Source: a virus | Direction: 5' to 3' (one strand) | IMG/VR virus record: IMGVR_UViG_3300042865_000344 | Location: 1 to 32,559 of that record | DNA length: 32,559 bases | Notes under the pieces: model-generated | What the model was told of the DNA's origin: nothing | Databases searched by the model: none | What the model saw: the letters and a program-made list of their open reading frames with translations, nothing else | Program-made: the position numbers and the translations under genes | Shown here: one piece after another, positions 13,768-22,395 of the stretch | How positions within the stretch are numbered: the stretch's first letter is position 1 | Layout of the letters: the number at the start of each line of letters is the position of its first letter

Positions 13768-14128
13768 TGTAAACCTTAAAGGTGTTATTTTGTTCGTCGT
13801 ATTTAGTAGGAGCGTATTCTGTCTGAGGGTAAAGATACATTAAACCACTTTCACAAATTGGCAAAGTAGGATATTGATCTTCCTCAGCAACTGGATAAAT
13901 TTCATAAGTCCAGAATCCCTCAGGATAATCGTCAAAATATAGGCTTGTCGCTACGTTTGTCGTTCCGTATCGTTCAGTAAACTTTGCATCCTCAAGCCAC
14001 ATTTCAACCTCGTCCAAAGTTGTACGATTCGTAAACTTAAAATAGTAAAAATTAGGAACGCTGGAAACGTTTAGATTTCCAGTGAAATAAATTTGCTCAG
14101 AAATTTCTCCTTTTGTTAATACTATCAT
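13757..14128 (-). CDS. Small structural-region protein
   Basis: A 123-residue beta-rich acidic protein (MIVLTKGEISEQIYFTG... GFWTYEIYPV... FKVYNGQ). It resembles a small conserved protein of Bacteroidota phages encoded next to portal or tail genes, possibly a neck or decoration protein (memory only). It overlaps the portal start by 11 bases. Its leader directly follows the terminator at 14134-14164. Confidence 0.65.
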   Translation of the reverse strand: MIVLTKGEISEQIYFTGNLNVSSVPNFYYFKFTNRTTLDEVEMWLEDAKFTERYGTTNVATSLYFDDYPEGFWTYEIYPVAEEDQYPTLPICESGLMYLYPQTEYAPTKYDEQNNTFKVYNGQ

Positions 14129-14133
14129 GACTT

Positions 14134-14164
14134 AAAAAACCCCGACTTTTAATCGGTCGGGGTT
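14134..14164 (-). terminator. Terminator after the tail tube gene
   Basis: Minus strand: AACCCCGAC (14164-14156) pairs perfectly with GTCGGGGTT (14146-14138), and T to 14134 follows. It lies between the tail tube gene (stop at 14187) and the next gene, so it should reduce read-through into the portal genes. Confidence 0.85.
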
Positions 14165-14186
14165 CTCAAATTTAGTTTATTATTTA

Positions 14187-14726
14187 CTAAGTTCCTGGTG
14201 TTTCCAAAGCAGCTGCAACGGTTGACGATACGATAAGGAAGTCATCACGCTCTACTGAGCTGAATGTCAATACTGATCCGTTACGATCTCCCGCTGCTGT
14301 TCCTGATCCGCTTTCAGCAGTATCTAAAAACATACCAAACTCTTTTCCATAGAGTCTGAAGCTCCCGTCCATCTCCTTGGTACAGATCGTTACGCGATTC
14401 TTAGCGAGTGTCTGAATGATGTTACGAACACTTGCAGAACGTGCATTGATTGGGAAGCTAACTTGATGTGTGTAAAAGATAGTTCCGTTCTCCTGCGATC
14501 CTGTCAAAGCGTTTGAGCTTGATGCAGTAGCGCGAGGAACTTCAAATTTCCAAAAACGTTTTCCGCTTGCTTTTGTCATTGCAGTAACTGTTCCGCTTAC
14601 GTCAGTTACGCGGCTGTTTCCTGATGCGTCGTAAAGCGCGGAGTTCTCAATAATATAAACTGCTTCGATACCGCCGACTGCTTCGCGGCAGTCAATTGTG
14701 TAACCTGATGTTATTGCGCAAGGCAT
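14187..14726 (-). CDS. Major tail tube protein
   Basis: A 179-residue beta-rich protein starting MPCAITSGYTIDCREAVGGIEAVYI, a start I associate with tail tube proteins of Bacteroidota phages. It forms the hexameric rings of the non-contractile tail. It follows the major capsid gene and is flanked by terminators on both sides (14741-14770 and 14134-14164), suggesting tuned high expression from a separate transcript end. No sheath gene is seen, consistent with a siphovirus. Confidence 0.75.
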   Translation of the reverse strand: MPCAITSGYTIDCREAVGGIEAVYIIENSALYDASGNSRVTDVSGTVTAMTKASGKRFWKFEVPRATASSSNALTGSQENGTIFYTHQVSFPINARSASVRNIIQTLAKNRVTICTKEMDGSFRLYGKEFGMFLDTAESGSGTAAGDRNGSVLTFSSVERDDFLIVSSTVAAALETPGT

Positions 14727-14740
14727 AGTGATTAGAGTTT

Positions 14741-14777
14741 AAAAAAAAAGGCGGTGTTTATTGCACCACCCTTTTTT
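14741..14777 (-). terminator. Terminator after the major capsid gene
   Basis: Minus strand: GGTGGTG, loop, CACCGCC (14770 to 14750) with one G-U pair, then nine T (14749-14741). The plus strand also has a T6 run after the stem, so it could act in both directions. It lies between the capsid stop (14793) and the tail tube start (14726). Confidence 0.8.
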
Positions 14778-14792
14778 GATTTATGAATTTAA

Positions 14793-15758
14793 TTAGATAG
14801 CAGATTTAAACTTCACGCATTCGTTAGTGAAGGCTACGTTTACTCCTATTTTGAAAGCAACTTTACTTCGTATTTCCTGATTATCCAAGCTGAACCATAC
14901 ATTATAGTTAGTATACTCATCTTCCAAATCTACTGCTAAAACCATGTTTGACAAGCTGATAGCGTAAGCGTCGCCTGTTCCGTTCAAACCATGTACAGCG
15001 ATAACCTCGATCGCAGTGCCTGGAAGGATGAAGCTGTTAGCGTTAGCGTCCTGAGGATTGTAAGCGAACAGATTCAAAGCGCGATAAGCCATGATTAGCA
15101 AACGATACCAGTCATATCCTACGAAAATTTTAACGTCTCCTTTTCCGATTACTGCTGCAGGGATTGCTTTGTAAATTCCTTCAGTTGCAGCAACAACGTT
15201 AGACTGAGTAATGGTTGCGATTGCAGAACCGCTCACTCCTGTGAATCCTGAAACGTTTGCGTCAACTGGAGAACCTGCATCGATCAACTTCATAAGTCCG
15301 TCGAACTTATTTGTATTCGCTGTGCTTCCTGTTGTTTCACCTTGCCAGATCGCAGTCTCTAACTGTGCAGCGATACGAGCGTTTTTCTTAGCTAAGTAAG
15401 CGTCCAAAAATTCAGTATTTCCAAAATCCTCATAATTTGAACCAGCCTTCAAAGCCTCCTGAGTAAAGTAAGTTTCAAAGTTCTTAGGGCAAATGGTTTC
15501 AGATACCTGAATCTTACCAACGGTAACAGTACGCTGAGTGAAGGTAGTAGTTCCTGAAGGGTTGTAACCGCAGCCGTCAGTCTGAAAAGCCGCGTCTGTG
15601 TCCATTAAAGGAATCGCTGCGCTAGATTTTACTCCAGTCAAAACGATACCCTGATCCATGATTAATTGCTGAGTCTTCGCGCCGATAACCGCTGAGGTCA
15701 AAAGCGGACGAACTCTTTCTGAAGTATAAGCTGTTAAGCCTGTGAGGTCGAGTGCCAT
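14793..15758 (-). CDS. Major capsid protein
   Basis: A 321-residue protein, MALDLTGLTAYTSERVRPLLTSAV..., with no catalytic or membrane motif. Size, beta-rich composition, position after protease and scaffold, and the strong terminator behind it point to the major capsid protein, presumably HK97-fold. Asn/Thr/Ala-rich loops (EYTNYNVWF, NANSFILPGTAIEV) are typical. It has an A-rich leader (AAACACAAACACA) before the ATG. Confidence 0.8.
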   Translation of the reverse strand: MALDLTGLTAYTSERVRPLLTSAVIGAKTQQLIMDQGIVLTGVKSSAAIPLMDTDAAFQTDGCGYNPSGTTTFTQRTVTVGKIQVSETICPKNFETYFTQEALKAGSNYEDFGNTEFLDAYLAKKNARIAAQLETAIWQGETTGSTANTNKFDGLMKLIDAGSPVDANVSGFTGVSGSAIATITQSNVVAATEGIYKAIPAAVIGKGDVKIFVGYDWYRLLIMAYRALNLFAYNPQDANANSFILPGTAIEVIAVHGLNGTGDAYAISLSNMVLAVDLEDEYTNYNVWFSLDNQEIRSKVAFKIGVNVAFTNECVKFKSAI

Positions 15759-15779
15759 TGTGTTTGTGTTTGTATTTAA

Positions 15780-16319
15780 TTAAGAAAATAAAATGTCGTA
15801 AGATTTTTGTTTTTGTTCGTTGAAGCTAGATGCACCTTTTACAACTGGATCAGCTGCACCGGTAGGAGCTTCAGCCAAAGTTTTAGTTAAGTTCAATAAG
15901 CCTTCAATAACTTGATTAGCCTTATTCAACTTGCTTTCATAGTCAGCAAAACGTGTTTCGTAAGCTGCAAATTTTGACTCGTAAGCTGAAAACTTTTCGT
16001 TGGTTGCAGATTCGAACGCGCTAAATTTAGCGGTCATATCGGCAGGGACTTCGATCTCGATTTCTGTTTCTGCTTTTGGCTTGATCTCCATGATCGCGCC
16101 GTTCTCGCCTAAAACGATAACAGTTCCGTCCTCGAGTGTGTGTTCGCCTACGGGAGCAGGTACGCCGTCAATGGTAACGATACCACCAACAGCAAGCTCG
16201 GTAACTTGTACCTTAGTTCCGTCTTGTAATGTTGCTTCAATCATTTGAATTGGTTGTGCAGGGGTATTCATAGAATTAAATACTTCCCTTAGTTTTTCGA
16301 TTACTTCGATTGCTTTCAT
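15780..16319 (-). CDS. Probable scaffolding or capsid-assembly protein
   Basis: A 179-residue protein between the prohead protease and capsid genes. A beta-rich N-terminal part (about 25-85) is followed by a near-regular coiled-coil repeat in units of seven (KFSAFES-ATNE-KFSAYES-KFAAYET-RFADYES-KL, about 97-131) and a Pro/Ala/Gly tail. Position and coiled coil suit a scaffold that lines the prohead and is removed by the protease. The N-terminal part could instead be a decoration domain. Confidence 0.6.
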   Translation of the reverse strand: MKAIEVIEKLREVFNSMNTPAQPIQMIEATLQDGTKVQVTELAVGGIVTIDGVPAPVGEHTLEDGTVIVLGENGAIMEIKPKAETEIEIEVPADMTAKFSAFESATNEKFSAYESKFAAYETRFADYESKLNKANQVIEGLLNLTKTLAEAPTGAADPVVKGASSFNEQKQKSYDILFS

Positions 16320-16333
16320 ATTGTATTATATTT

Positions 16334-17695
16334 TTAGTTTGTAATTTTGACACTTAAAAGCTCAGCTATCTTTTTCAAGGCGTTTTCCTCGGCTGTCATA
16401 GGCTGATCGTACTCGAACATTCCTTCAACAGAAAATCCTTTGTACTCGCCACGTTTTACAGCGTTCCAAACGTCATTATTTTCAACATAGAATGAAGCGA
16501 ACCAGCTGCCGTCTGCAACCCCTTCAAAGCCTTTCATAGGCATAATGCCGCGCTCCTTATCCACAAGCCAACTCTCAAACATAGTAACCCCTTTTACCTT
16601 TTGGTTCGGATCGTGCATCAAGTTGACGCGGTTATTATATTTTCTTTTCGCGAACTTTATAGCAATAGCCTTAATCGTATCGGCTGAGAATTTTACATAA
16701 TGCTCGCCGATCTTTTCGTTATTCCTGTAAATGAGTTCGTCAGCTAGCATCATTGGACCAGATATTATCCGCTTTTCCTCATTCATTATTTTGAACGACA
16801 TTTTATCCTTGTCGATCTGAGCGAGTTTACGAGTTGCCCACTCTACGCCTGCATCCCCACCCCACGCCAGCCACATTAAGCGTCCGCATCCGTCGCCTAG
16901 TTCTTTCTGTGAGTTTTGTCTGTGACGCTCAAACGCTGCCATTCGTGCGATCGTGTCGCGGCTTATTGGTTCGCCGTTTGCGAGTTGGTTCGCGCGAATT
17001 TTCCCGACGGGCGTTCCACAACTACCCCAGCCGTTTTTTTCTGCATATCTTAAAGCAGCCTTTGCATTTTCTGACGCTGCTTTCGGATAGTCGGTATAAG
17101 ATTCAAACTGCATTGCGTAGGAATCAGCAAAGGATTTAATTTTTTCGATATGCGCCTCCATGTAGCTCACATCGTGAACCATTCCGATTAGCTTGTCTAT
17201 TTCCTGCATCAAGTCGTAAAAATCGTCTAACAAAATAACAGCCTCGGAAACTTGATCAGGTGTAGCCTTTTGTAGATCAATAACATTTTTCTCGATACGA
17301 AAAATTGAGTCAGCTATCTGAGCAGCGGAGCGGATCATTCCTTGCTCGTCTATCCCTACATTCATTTCCACTAAATGTTTGAAGGTAGCCGTAGCCATTG
17401 GACACATATAAAAATGCGTAGGCTTATATCCGTAAATATCCATAACAGAAAAATGCTGCTCCCAAATTGAGTAACAAATCGCTGCCGCTTGTTCCTGATC
17501 TTTGCCCTCAGAAACTACGTAAGAAATACAGCGCGGAATAAAGTCCGTTTCGTGTTCGCCTTTTGACGGCTCGATAAAATTAAAGGCTAAAAAATCCTTT
17601 TGAATGGCAGGCGCGTCAACGAGTGCAATGTAGTCCACTTCCGCGTCGTCTCCCATGTTTTCGCTGATCTTCAGCTCATAAATTGGTAGTGTCAT
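16334..17695 (-). CDS. Mosaic prohead protease (XkdF-like core with inserted modules)
   Basis: A 453-residue protein built from several modules. N-terminal residues 5-38 (YELKISENMGDDAEVDYIALVDAPAI) and residues 300-430 (GPMMLADELIYR, EHYVKFSADTIKAIAIKF, NLMHDP, VKGVTMFESWLVD, WNAVKRGEYKGFSVEGMF) form an XkdF-like protease that trims the prohead. Between them lie a Cys-containing segment (52-79: FIPRCISYVVSEGK, AAAICYSIWE), a helical segment (about 88-200: GYKPTHFYMCPMATATFKH) and a third segment (about 203-291: YPKAASENAKAAL, CGTPVGKIRANQLANGEPIS, AWGGDAGVEWA). The last two occur in other phage structural proteins from memory; their function is unknown. Confidence 0.8.
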   Translation of the reverse strand: MTLPIYELKISENMGDDAEVDYIALVDAPAIQKDFLAFNFIEPSKGEHETDFIPRCISYVVSEGKDQEQAAAICYSIWEQHFSVMDIYGYKPTHFYMCPMATATFKHLVEMNVGIDEQGMIRSAAQIADSIFRIEKNVIDLQKATPDQVSEAVILLDDFYDLMQEIDKLIGMVHDVSYMEAHIEKIKSFADSYAMQFESYTDYPKAASENAKAALRYAEKNGWGSCGTPVGKIRANQLANGEPISRDTIARMAAFERHRQNSQKELGDGCGRLMWLAWGGDAGVEWATRKLAQIDKDKMSFKIMNEEKRIISGPMMLADELIYRNNEKIGEHYVKFSADTIKAIAIKFAKRKYNNRVNLMHDPNQKVKGVTMFESWLVDKERGIMPMKGFEGVADGSWFASFYVENNDVWNAVKRGEYKGFSVEGMFEYDQPMTAEENALKKIAELLSVKITN

Positions 17696-17706
17696 GTGTT
17701 TTGTTT

Positions 17707-19830
17707 TTATCCGATTCTAGCAGCGCGGTTCAGCCTTTGTATTCGTTCCTGACCGCTTGATACGTCAGACTCTACTACATAAGCGCGAGCCGCTGCATTA
17801 CCGATTTGATTTACTTGTGATTGATTTAAAAGTGTTGATTGAGCTTGTGGTTGTAAAGGTGGAGCAGTTACGTCAGGAACAGCTTGCCCTCCGCCACCAA
17901 CTGAACCCCCACCGCCTGCTGATCCACCGCCTCCGATTTGAGACAAACCTTTCGCAGTTGCAGCGATTGAGGTCGCGATTCCAATACCTGCGTTGATCTT
18001 TGCGAAAGCGATTTGTTTAGCCGCGAATGCCTTAGCCGCAAACCATGCAGGGTTGGGAACGCCTGGAGGTAACAATGGAGGCACAAGCGCAGCGGAAGCA
18101 GCCGCGCCTGCGATTTGTTTCTGAGCGTCCAAAATAATTTTAGCAATAGTCAAAGCGTTTTCTGCAATAAGCACCGCTTTTTGAACGCCCTTATTTTTTT
18201 CAAATAAAGTTTTAACAAGTCCTAAGCCAGCCGCTACGGTAGTGAAATAAGCGTTTTGTATTTCCTCTTTTGCTTTCGCTTCCGCTTCCGCTATTTTTTT
18301 TCGTTCCTCCGCTGCTTTCTTTTCGTCCTCAGTTAGCTTATCCTGCTTAGCTTTTGCGTCAGCTGTTTCTTTGTCTGCGCGTTCTTTGTTTAGTGCCTCA
18401 GTTTTAACTCGTTCCTCAGCGTCGATTATAGCTTTTCTGTTCTTAAATTCCTGTTCACTAATTAACCCCTGCTCCAAAAGTTTAAGCTGTTCCTCTGTTT
18501 GCTTTTCGTTTTGGTAACTTATCTCTAACAGCTTCCGGTCAAAATCGCTTTTTGCCCTCGCTAAACTTTCGCGGTATCTAAATTCGTCCGATTGCTTTTC
18601 CTGCTCAGCTAATTTTTGAGCGTGTTCTTTTTGTTTTTTTAGTTCCTCCTCGCGCTGCTTTTCTAGCTCCTTATCTTTTTCCTCTTTTATTTTTGCCGCG
18701 TCGCTAGCTTCTTTTTTGTCGATCTCTTTAAGTTGTAAAACTAAACCAGCCTTATCGTTTTTAAGTTTTAATAAAGTGTCCTTTGCTTCCTTTACTACCT
18801 TGTCGCCTTCGGCTTTTGTTTCGGCTGGATCAAATAAAAATTTTGCAACACCTTCGGCTGCTGCCTCATTGAGCTTTGTGATCTGATCGTTAATATTTTC
18901 GGTCGTGATTTTACCAAAACCCAACGTTTCGCTTACCTTATTTGCTGCACCGATAAGCGCATCAATCGGAGCGGCTAAAACACGCAAACCAACAGCAGCA
19001 ATTTCTAAACCTGTGCGAGCTAGTTGTTTCGTAAAGTTGTAATTTCTTTCTGCTGCTTCCTGCCTTTGTTTTGCGATTGCTTCCTCACTTGCAACAGTCG
19101 CCTCCGCTGCCTTTATAGTTACGTCGTATTGATCGAGCTTAATCTTTAAAATATCCTTTTCGGATTTGCCCTGAAGTTTAAGGATGTTATCCTGCGCTCC
19201 GATCGTATCGAGTTTCTTTTTCTGTGTTTCGTAGTTATCCTTAGTCCTTTTATTTAGCTTTTCCTGTTCCTCACTTACCCCGTTAACAGCCTCTTTAATG
19301 TCGTCCCAATACGCGTAAATTGTACCCAATGCGACCACGAGCAAACCGATACCAGTCGAACCAATAGCTTTTTGAATTCCTTTGAAAGCGTCAACCGCTA
19401 CTGTTTTTAAATTCTTAAACGAATCCTGAGCCTCTAGGATTGAGTTTAATCCCTGACTTAATGCAAGCGCGCCCTGTACTTTGACAAGGGTTTTTTCTAG
19501 CTCCTTCGATTCCGAACCAAATAAAGCCTGCGCACCTTGTAAAGCAGCGAACCCCCCTGCGACGCCTTGAAGCGCAGCACCAAACGCTTTGAATTTAGCG
19601 TCAGGATTGAAAGCCTCAGTCAACGCCTTAGCGTCTCCGATCTCGTCCTTTAAACCTGCGACACGCTTAGCCGCTGCGACCGCCTCCGCTGAAGTTTCCC
19701 CGAACTTTTCGCGCATTGCGATCAAGTCCTGAGTTGCCTCGCGAAGTTGTTTTTTTATGCTACCGACGGAACTTTGCGCCTGTGATCCGTCAACCGTTAT
19801 TTTTACGCCGACTTCCGTATTAGTTGCCAT
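17707..19830 (-). CDS. Tape measure protein
   Basis: A 707-residue protein that sets tail length; at about 0.15 nm per residue the tail would be near 105 nm (rule of thumb). Features: an Ala/Lys-rich helical N-terminus, a membrane-like segment (STGIGLLVVALGTIYAYW, about 157-174), a long charged coiled coil (about 370-530, Lys/Glu-rich), a Pro/Ala hydrophobic region (GAAASAALVPPLLPPG), a Gly-rich hinge (GGGGSAGGGGSVGGGG) and a C-terminal ARAYVVESDVSSGQERIQRL motif seen in tape measures of Bacteroidota phages. Unusually, it lies downstream of the tail tip genes and far from the chaperone. Confidence 0.9.
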   Translation of the reverse strand: MATNTEVGVKITVDGSQAQSSVGSIKKQLREATQDLIAMREKFGETSAEAVAAAKRVAGLKDEIGDAKALTEAFNPDAKFKAFGAALQGVAGGFAALQGAQALFGSESKELEKTLVKVQGALALSQGLNSILEAQDSFKNLKTVAVDAFKGIQKAIGSTGIGLLVVALGTIYAYWDDIKEAVNGVSEEQEKLNKRTKDNYETQKKKLDTIGAQDNILKLQGKSEKDILKIKLDQYDVTIKAAEATVASEEAIAKQRQEAAERNYNFTKQLARTGLEIAAVGLRVLAAPIDALIGAANKVSETLGFGKITTENINDQITKLNEAAAEGVAKFLFDPAETKAEGDKVVKEAKDTLLKLKNDKAGLVLQLKEIDKKEASDAAKIKEEKDKELEKQREEELKKQKEHAQKLAEQEKQSDEFRYRESLARAKSDFDRKLLEISYQNEKQTEEQLKLLEQGLISEQEFKNRKAIIDAEERVKTEALNKERADKETADAKAKQDKLTEDEKKAAEERKKIAEAEAKAKEEIQNAYFTTVAAGLGLVKTLFEKNKGVQKAVLIAENALTIAKIILDAQKQIAGAAASAALVPPLLPPGVPNPAWFAAKAFAAKQIAFAKINAGIGIATSIAATAKGLSQIGGGGSAGGGGSVGGGGQAVPDVTAPPLQPQAQSTLLNQSQVNQIGNAAARAYVVESDVSSGQERIQRLNRAARIG

Positions 19831-20257
19831 ATACTCTCATTTCAAAAGGTGTGTTTAATAAAATTTCGTTAGTCAAACTTCCACCTTTGTAGGTGAATAT
19901 CTTCAAGTTTGAAACGTTAACGATATAGGTCTGAATGCTGACAACGTCCGAATTGATTGAGGAATGGTTGGCGAAGTTGCACCAGAAGCCTTGCGTAGTG
20001 TCAAAGATATCGTCATCGCTTTCGATGTTATATTCTCCAGTTCCTACATAGGTCAAAGTAAGCCCTGCCAAATATCCGCTATCCTTATAAGCATCAATCG
20101 TTGGTGCGTCCGTTCCTGTCTGCGTTATTGTTCCAATAAGAACGCGATACTCAGGCGTTGAAGTCCAACCGCTGCCGTCGTATTCCAAAGTGGAACCAGT
20201 CGCTCCGCTGATATCAATCCACGTTCCTTCGAATTCGTCAAAGTATTTAATGATCAT
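19820..20257 (-). CDS. Small tail tip-associated protein
   Basis: A 145-residue beta-rich protein (MIIKYFDEFEGTWIDISGATGS...), acidic, without catalytic motif. ATG at 20257 is chosen because it forms a TAATG overlap with the previous stop; an earlier Met at 20299 would sit within the previous gene. It lies between the 712-residue tail tip protein and the tape measure gene and probably belongs to the tail tip. Confidence 0.65.
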   Translation of the reverse strand: MIIKYFDEFEGTWIDISGATGSTLEYDGSGWTSTPEYRVLIGTITQTGTDAPTIDAYKDSGYLAGLTLTYVGTGEYNIESDDDIFDTTQGFWCNFANHSSINSDVVSIQTYIVNVSNLKIFTYKGGSLTNEILLNTPFEMRVYGN

Positions 20258-22395
20258 TAATAAAGTGTATTTATAACCCTTAACAGTTCGACCTGACAAA
20301 CATCGTCCTCAGTAAAGTCAGATATTTTAATCAACCTGTAAAGTGTTCCGTCTATATATATAAATTTCCCAAAATTTAGATTGAAAATGTCCTGCTCATT
20401 TAATTTCATTTTGCAGGTTATCAATCGCGAATCCTTGTCAGTTATCTCCGCGAAGTAAGGCGAATAGTAAACGTTAAAAAGATTATTCGACAAAGTGCCT
20501 GTGTCAAACGTTGTATAAATTTCTTTTGGCGCGCCGAAATTTAGATCAGCCTGAGGGTTGTCAGGGTTATCCATGTGACCAGCGTAACCGTAGGAAGTCA
20601 ACGCGCTGCTGAGGTTTGTTCTAGTCGCGCTTTTGATATACCACGTTGGAACGCCTGTTATTTTTTTAGCTTGTAAAATTCGGATATTGTGTTCTGTGCT
20701 TTCCTCAGCGTTATTGTTTCGCTTGTAAATTACAGGAAGCACTTTGCTTTGTCCTGCATATTTAACCACAGGCGTAGGGCTGAAAATTACCTCTACTTTT
20801 TGAGTATCCTTTGTGAACTCTAGCTGATTATCAAAAACCCTGTCGGCATAACCTTCGTTATATTTTTTACGATACTGATCGTTATAATAGTCCGAGTCCG
20901 ATCTATATCCTAGCTGATAATAACGCGAGTTAATCTCAGACATTGGCTTAATCTTAATCGGCTTTGAATGATCTATTTTATCTGACCAATCTAAGTAAGA
21001 ACTCTTATCAGTATCGTAAAAATCTACGTAAGGCTCAATGATTAACTTTTTTTCTGTGAACTTATCTTCAACCGCTATAAGGTTAAACATTTTCATAACG
21101 GAGCTAAAAAAATCCTTTTGCAAAATGTTTGCAGGGAGCGTTCCGTTTACGATCAGATAATCTCCATAAGCCGCAGGAATAAAAGACTGATTTTCGTTAA
21201 ATATCCTAATGCTTGAATTCGTTTGATTTATCGAGAAGTCGATAACCGAGTCAGCTGGTCCCGTACTTCCTGCAATATTTAGCTGAATTTCTAGCGTATC
21301 GTTTTGCGCTAGTTCAACGTTTAAAGATTCGCCCCTCATTCCTATATTGTAAAACATAGGAAAAGCAGTACTTGCACCCCACGCTGAAACTGGTCCTCCG
21401 ATCTTGTCGCTATCCCACAAAACCTCAGTTCCGTTTTTTACAAGCGATAAAAAAACAAATACTTCGCCGTAGGTAGGAAACGAATCAGTTGGAGCAGATA
21501 CCGCAAAAGTTCCGTTGAAGCTAAGTATTATCCCCGTCGTTATTGTTGTCGCAGGCGTGTAAGTGAAAACTCTGTCGTCAGGCGTTGTGAAAGTTGTCGT
21601 TTGAATGTTTTTAAGCTCAATCGTTTCAAGTCCACTAACAGCTCCGAATGATCTCGTAGGATTTGCAGCTAACTGAATGACGCTTTTATATTGTAGCCTG
21701 TTTTGATTATTCGGAACAATTAACCGCTTAAAAAAAGCCGTATCCATAAAAGTTGACTCCAAAGTGTAGCCAGCTTGTTCAGCGATTTTCATCATGTACT
21801 GACGAACATAAAATGCAGGACGAAACGCTGTAAAGTAGTAACTGTTTTTTGCGAAGTCAGGATCAGACAAAGGACTCACGTTTCCATAATCAATCAAAGG
21901 ATAATAGTAACCTGTCCCACCGCTTACGCCGTTCCAGCTGTTTGTTATGTTAGTCACGTTCCACGTGTGATCGTATTCGCTAAAATCTAAGTCCGTTAAT
22001 TTACGCGAACTCATAGCGTTATAAAAACCCCCTAGCTCGCCAAACAAAGCGACTTCGTACTCGATATAATCGCCATCGATAATGATCTCCAAAAGCCTTA
22101 GCACGCCCTTCATAACCTGCAAGCCGTTGATTTCCATTCGAGCCTTTGCAGACTTCGAGGCATTAAAATTGTAATTAACATTCGGAGCTATATCCGCTGT
22201 AAAATTTGAATTGCTAAACTCAAAAATATTACCTAGCAGCCTGTTATTATTTGCAGTCCCTGGAAGCACGATCGTTTTTGTGAACGACGTCGATTTGCTG
22301 TCAACATTGTTAAGATCGTCAACAGCATAAGTCGTTTGTTGGCTAAAATCTTTTGTAAGATCAAGCTCCTGATTTTCAATGAATATTCTTGTCAT
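20257..22395 (-). CDS. Large tail tip / baseplate protein
   Basis: A 712-residue protein starting MTRIFIENQELDLTKDFSQQTTYAVDDL, with KSTSFTKTIVLPGTANN, LMKGVLRLLEIIIDGDYIEYEVALFGELG and a C-terminal DGTLYRLIKISDFTEDD. The pattern fits a Tal/baseplate-hub-type protein of the distal tail of Bacteroidota phages. Beta-rich, no lytic or adhesin enzyme motif. It follows the Dit-like gene with a 4-base overlap. Confidence 0.7.
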   Translation of the reverse strand: MTRIFIENQELDLTKDFSQQTTYAVDDLNNVDSKSTSFTKTIVLPGTANNNRLLGNIFEFSNSNFTADIAPNVNYNFNASKSAKARMEINGLQVMKGVLRLLEIIIDGDYIEYEVALFGELGGFYNAMSSRKLTDLDFSEYDHTWNVTNITNSWNGVSGGTGYYYPLIDYGNVSPLSDPDFAKNSYYFTAFRPAFYVRQYMMKIAEQAGYTLESTFMDTAFFKRLIVPNNQNRLQYKSVIQLAANPTRSFGAVSGLETIELKNIQTTTFTTPDDRVFTYTPATTITTGIILSFNGTFAVSAPTDSFPTYGEVFVFLSLVKNGTEVLWDSDKIGGPVSAWGASTAFPMFYNIGMRGESLNVELAQNDTLEIQLNIAGSTGPADSVIDFSINQTNSSIRIFNENQSFIPAAYGDYLIVNGTLPANILQKDFFSSVMKMFNLIAVEDKFTEKKLIIEPYVDFYDTDKSSYLDWSDKIDHSKPIKIKPMSEINSRYYQLGYRSDSDYYNDQYRKKYNEGYADRVFDNQLEFTKDTQKVEVIFSPTPVVKYAGQSKVLPVIYKRNNNAEESTEHNIRILQAKKITGVPTWYIKSATRTNLSSALTSYGYAGHMDNPDNPQADLNFGAPKEIYTTFDTGTLSNNLFNVYYSPYFAEITDKDSRLITCKMKLNEQDIFNLNFGKFIYIDGTLYRLIKISDFTEDDVCQVELLRVINTLY

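Noticed and set aside
16834-17139. 101-codon plus-strand frame opposite the protease gene
   Set aside because: It is fully antisense to a well-supported gene and has an Arg/Ser/Leu-rich composition typical of shadow frames. No plus-strand gene is otherwise supported.
17868-18146. 92-codon minus-strand frame within the tape measure gene
   Set aside because: Out of frame inside the tape measure gene, with Leu/Gln/Ser-rich text and no leader. Shadow frame.
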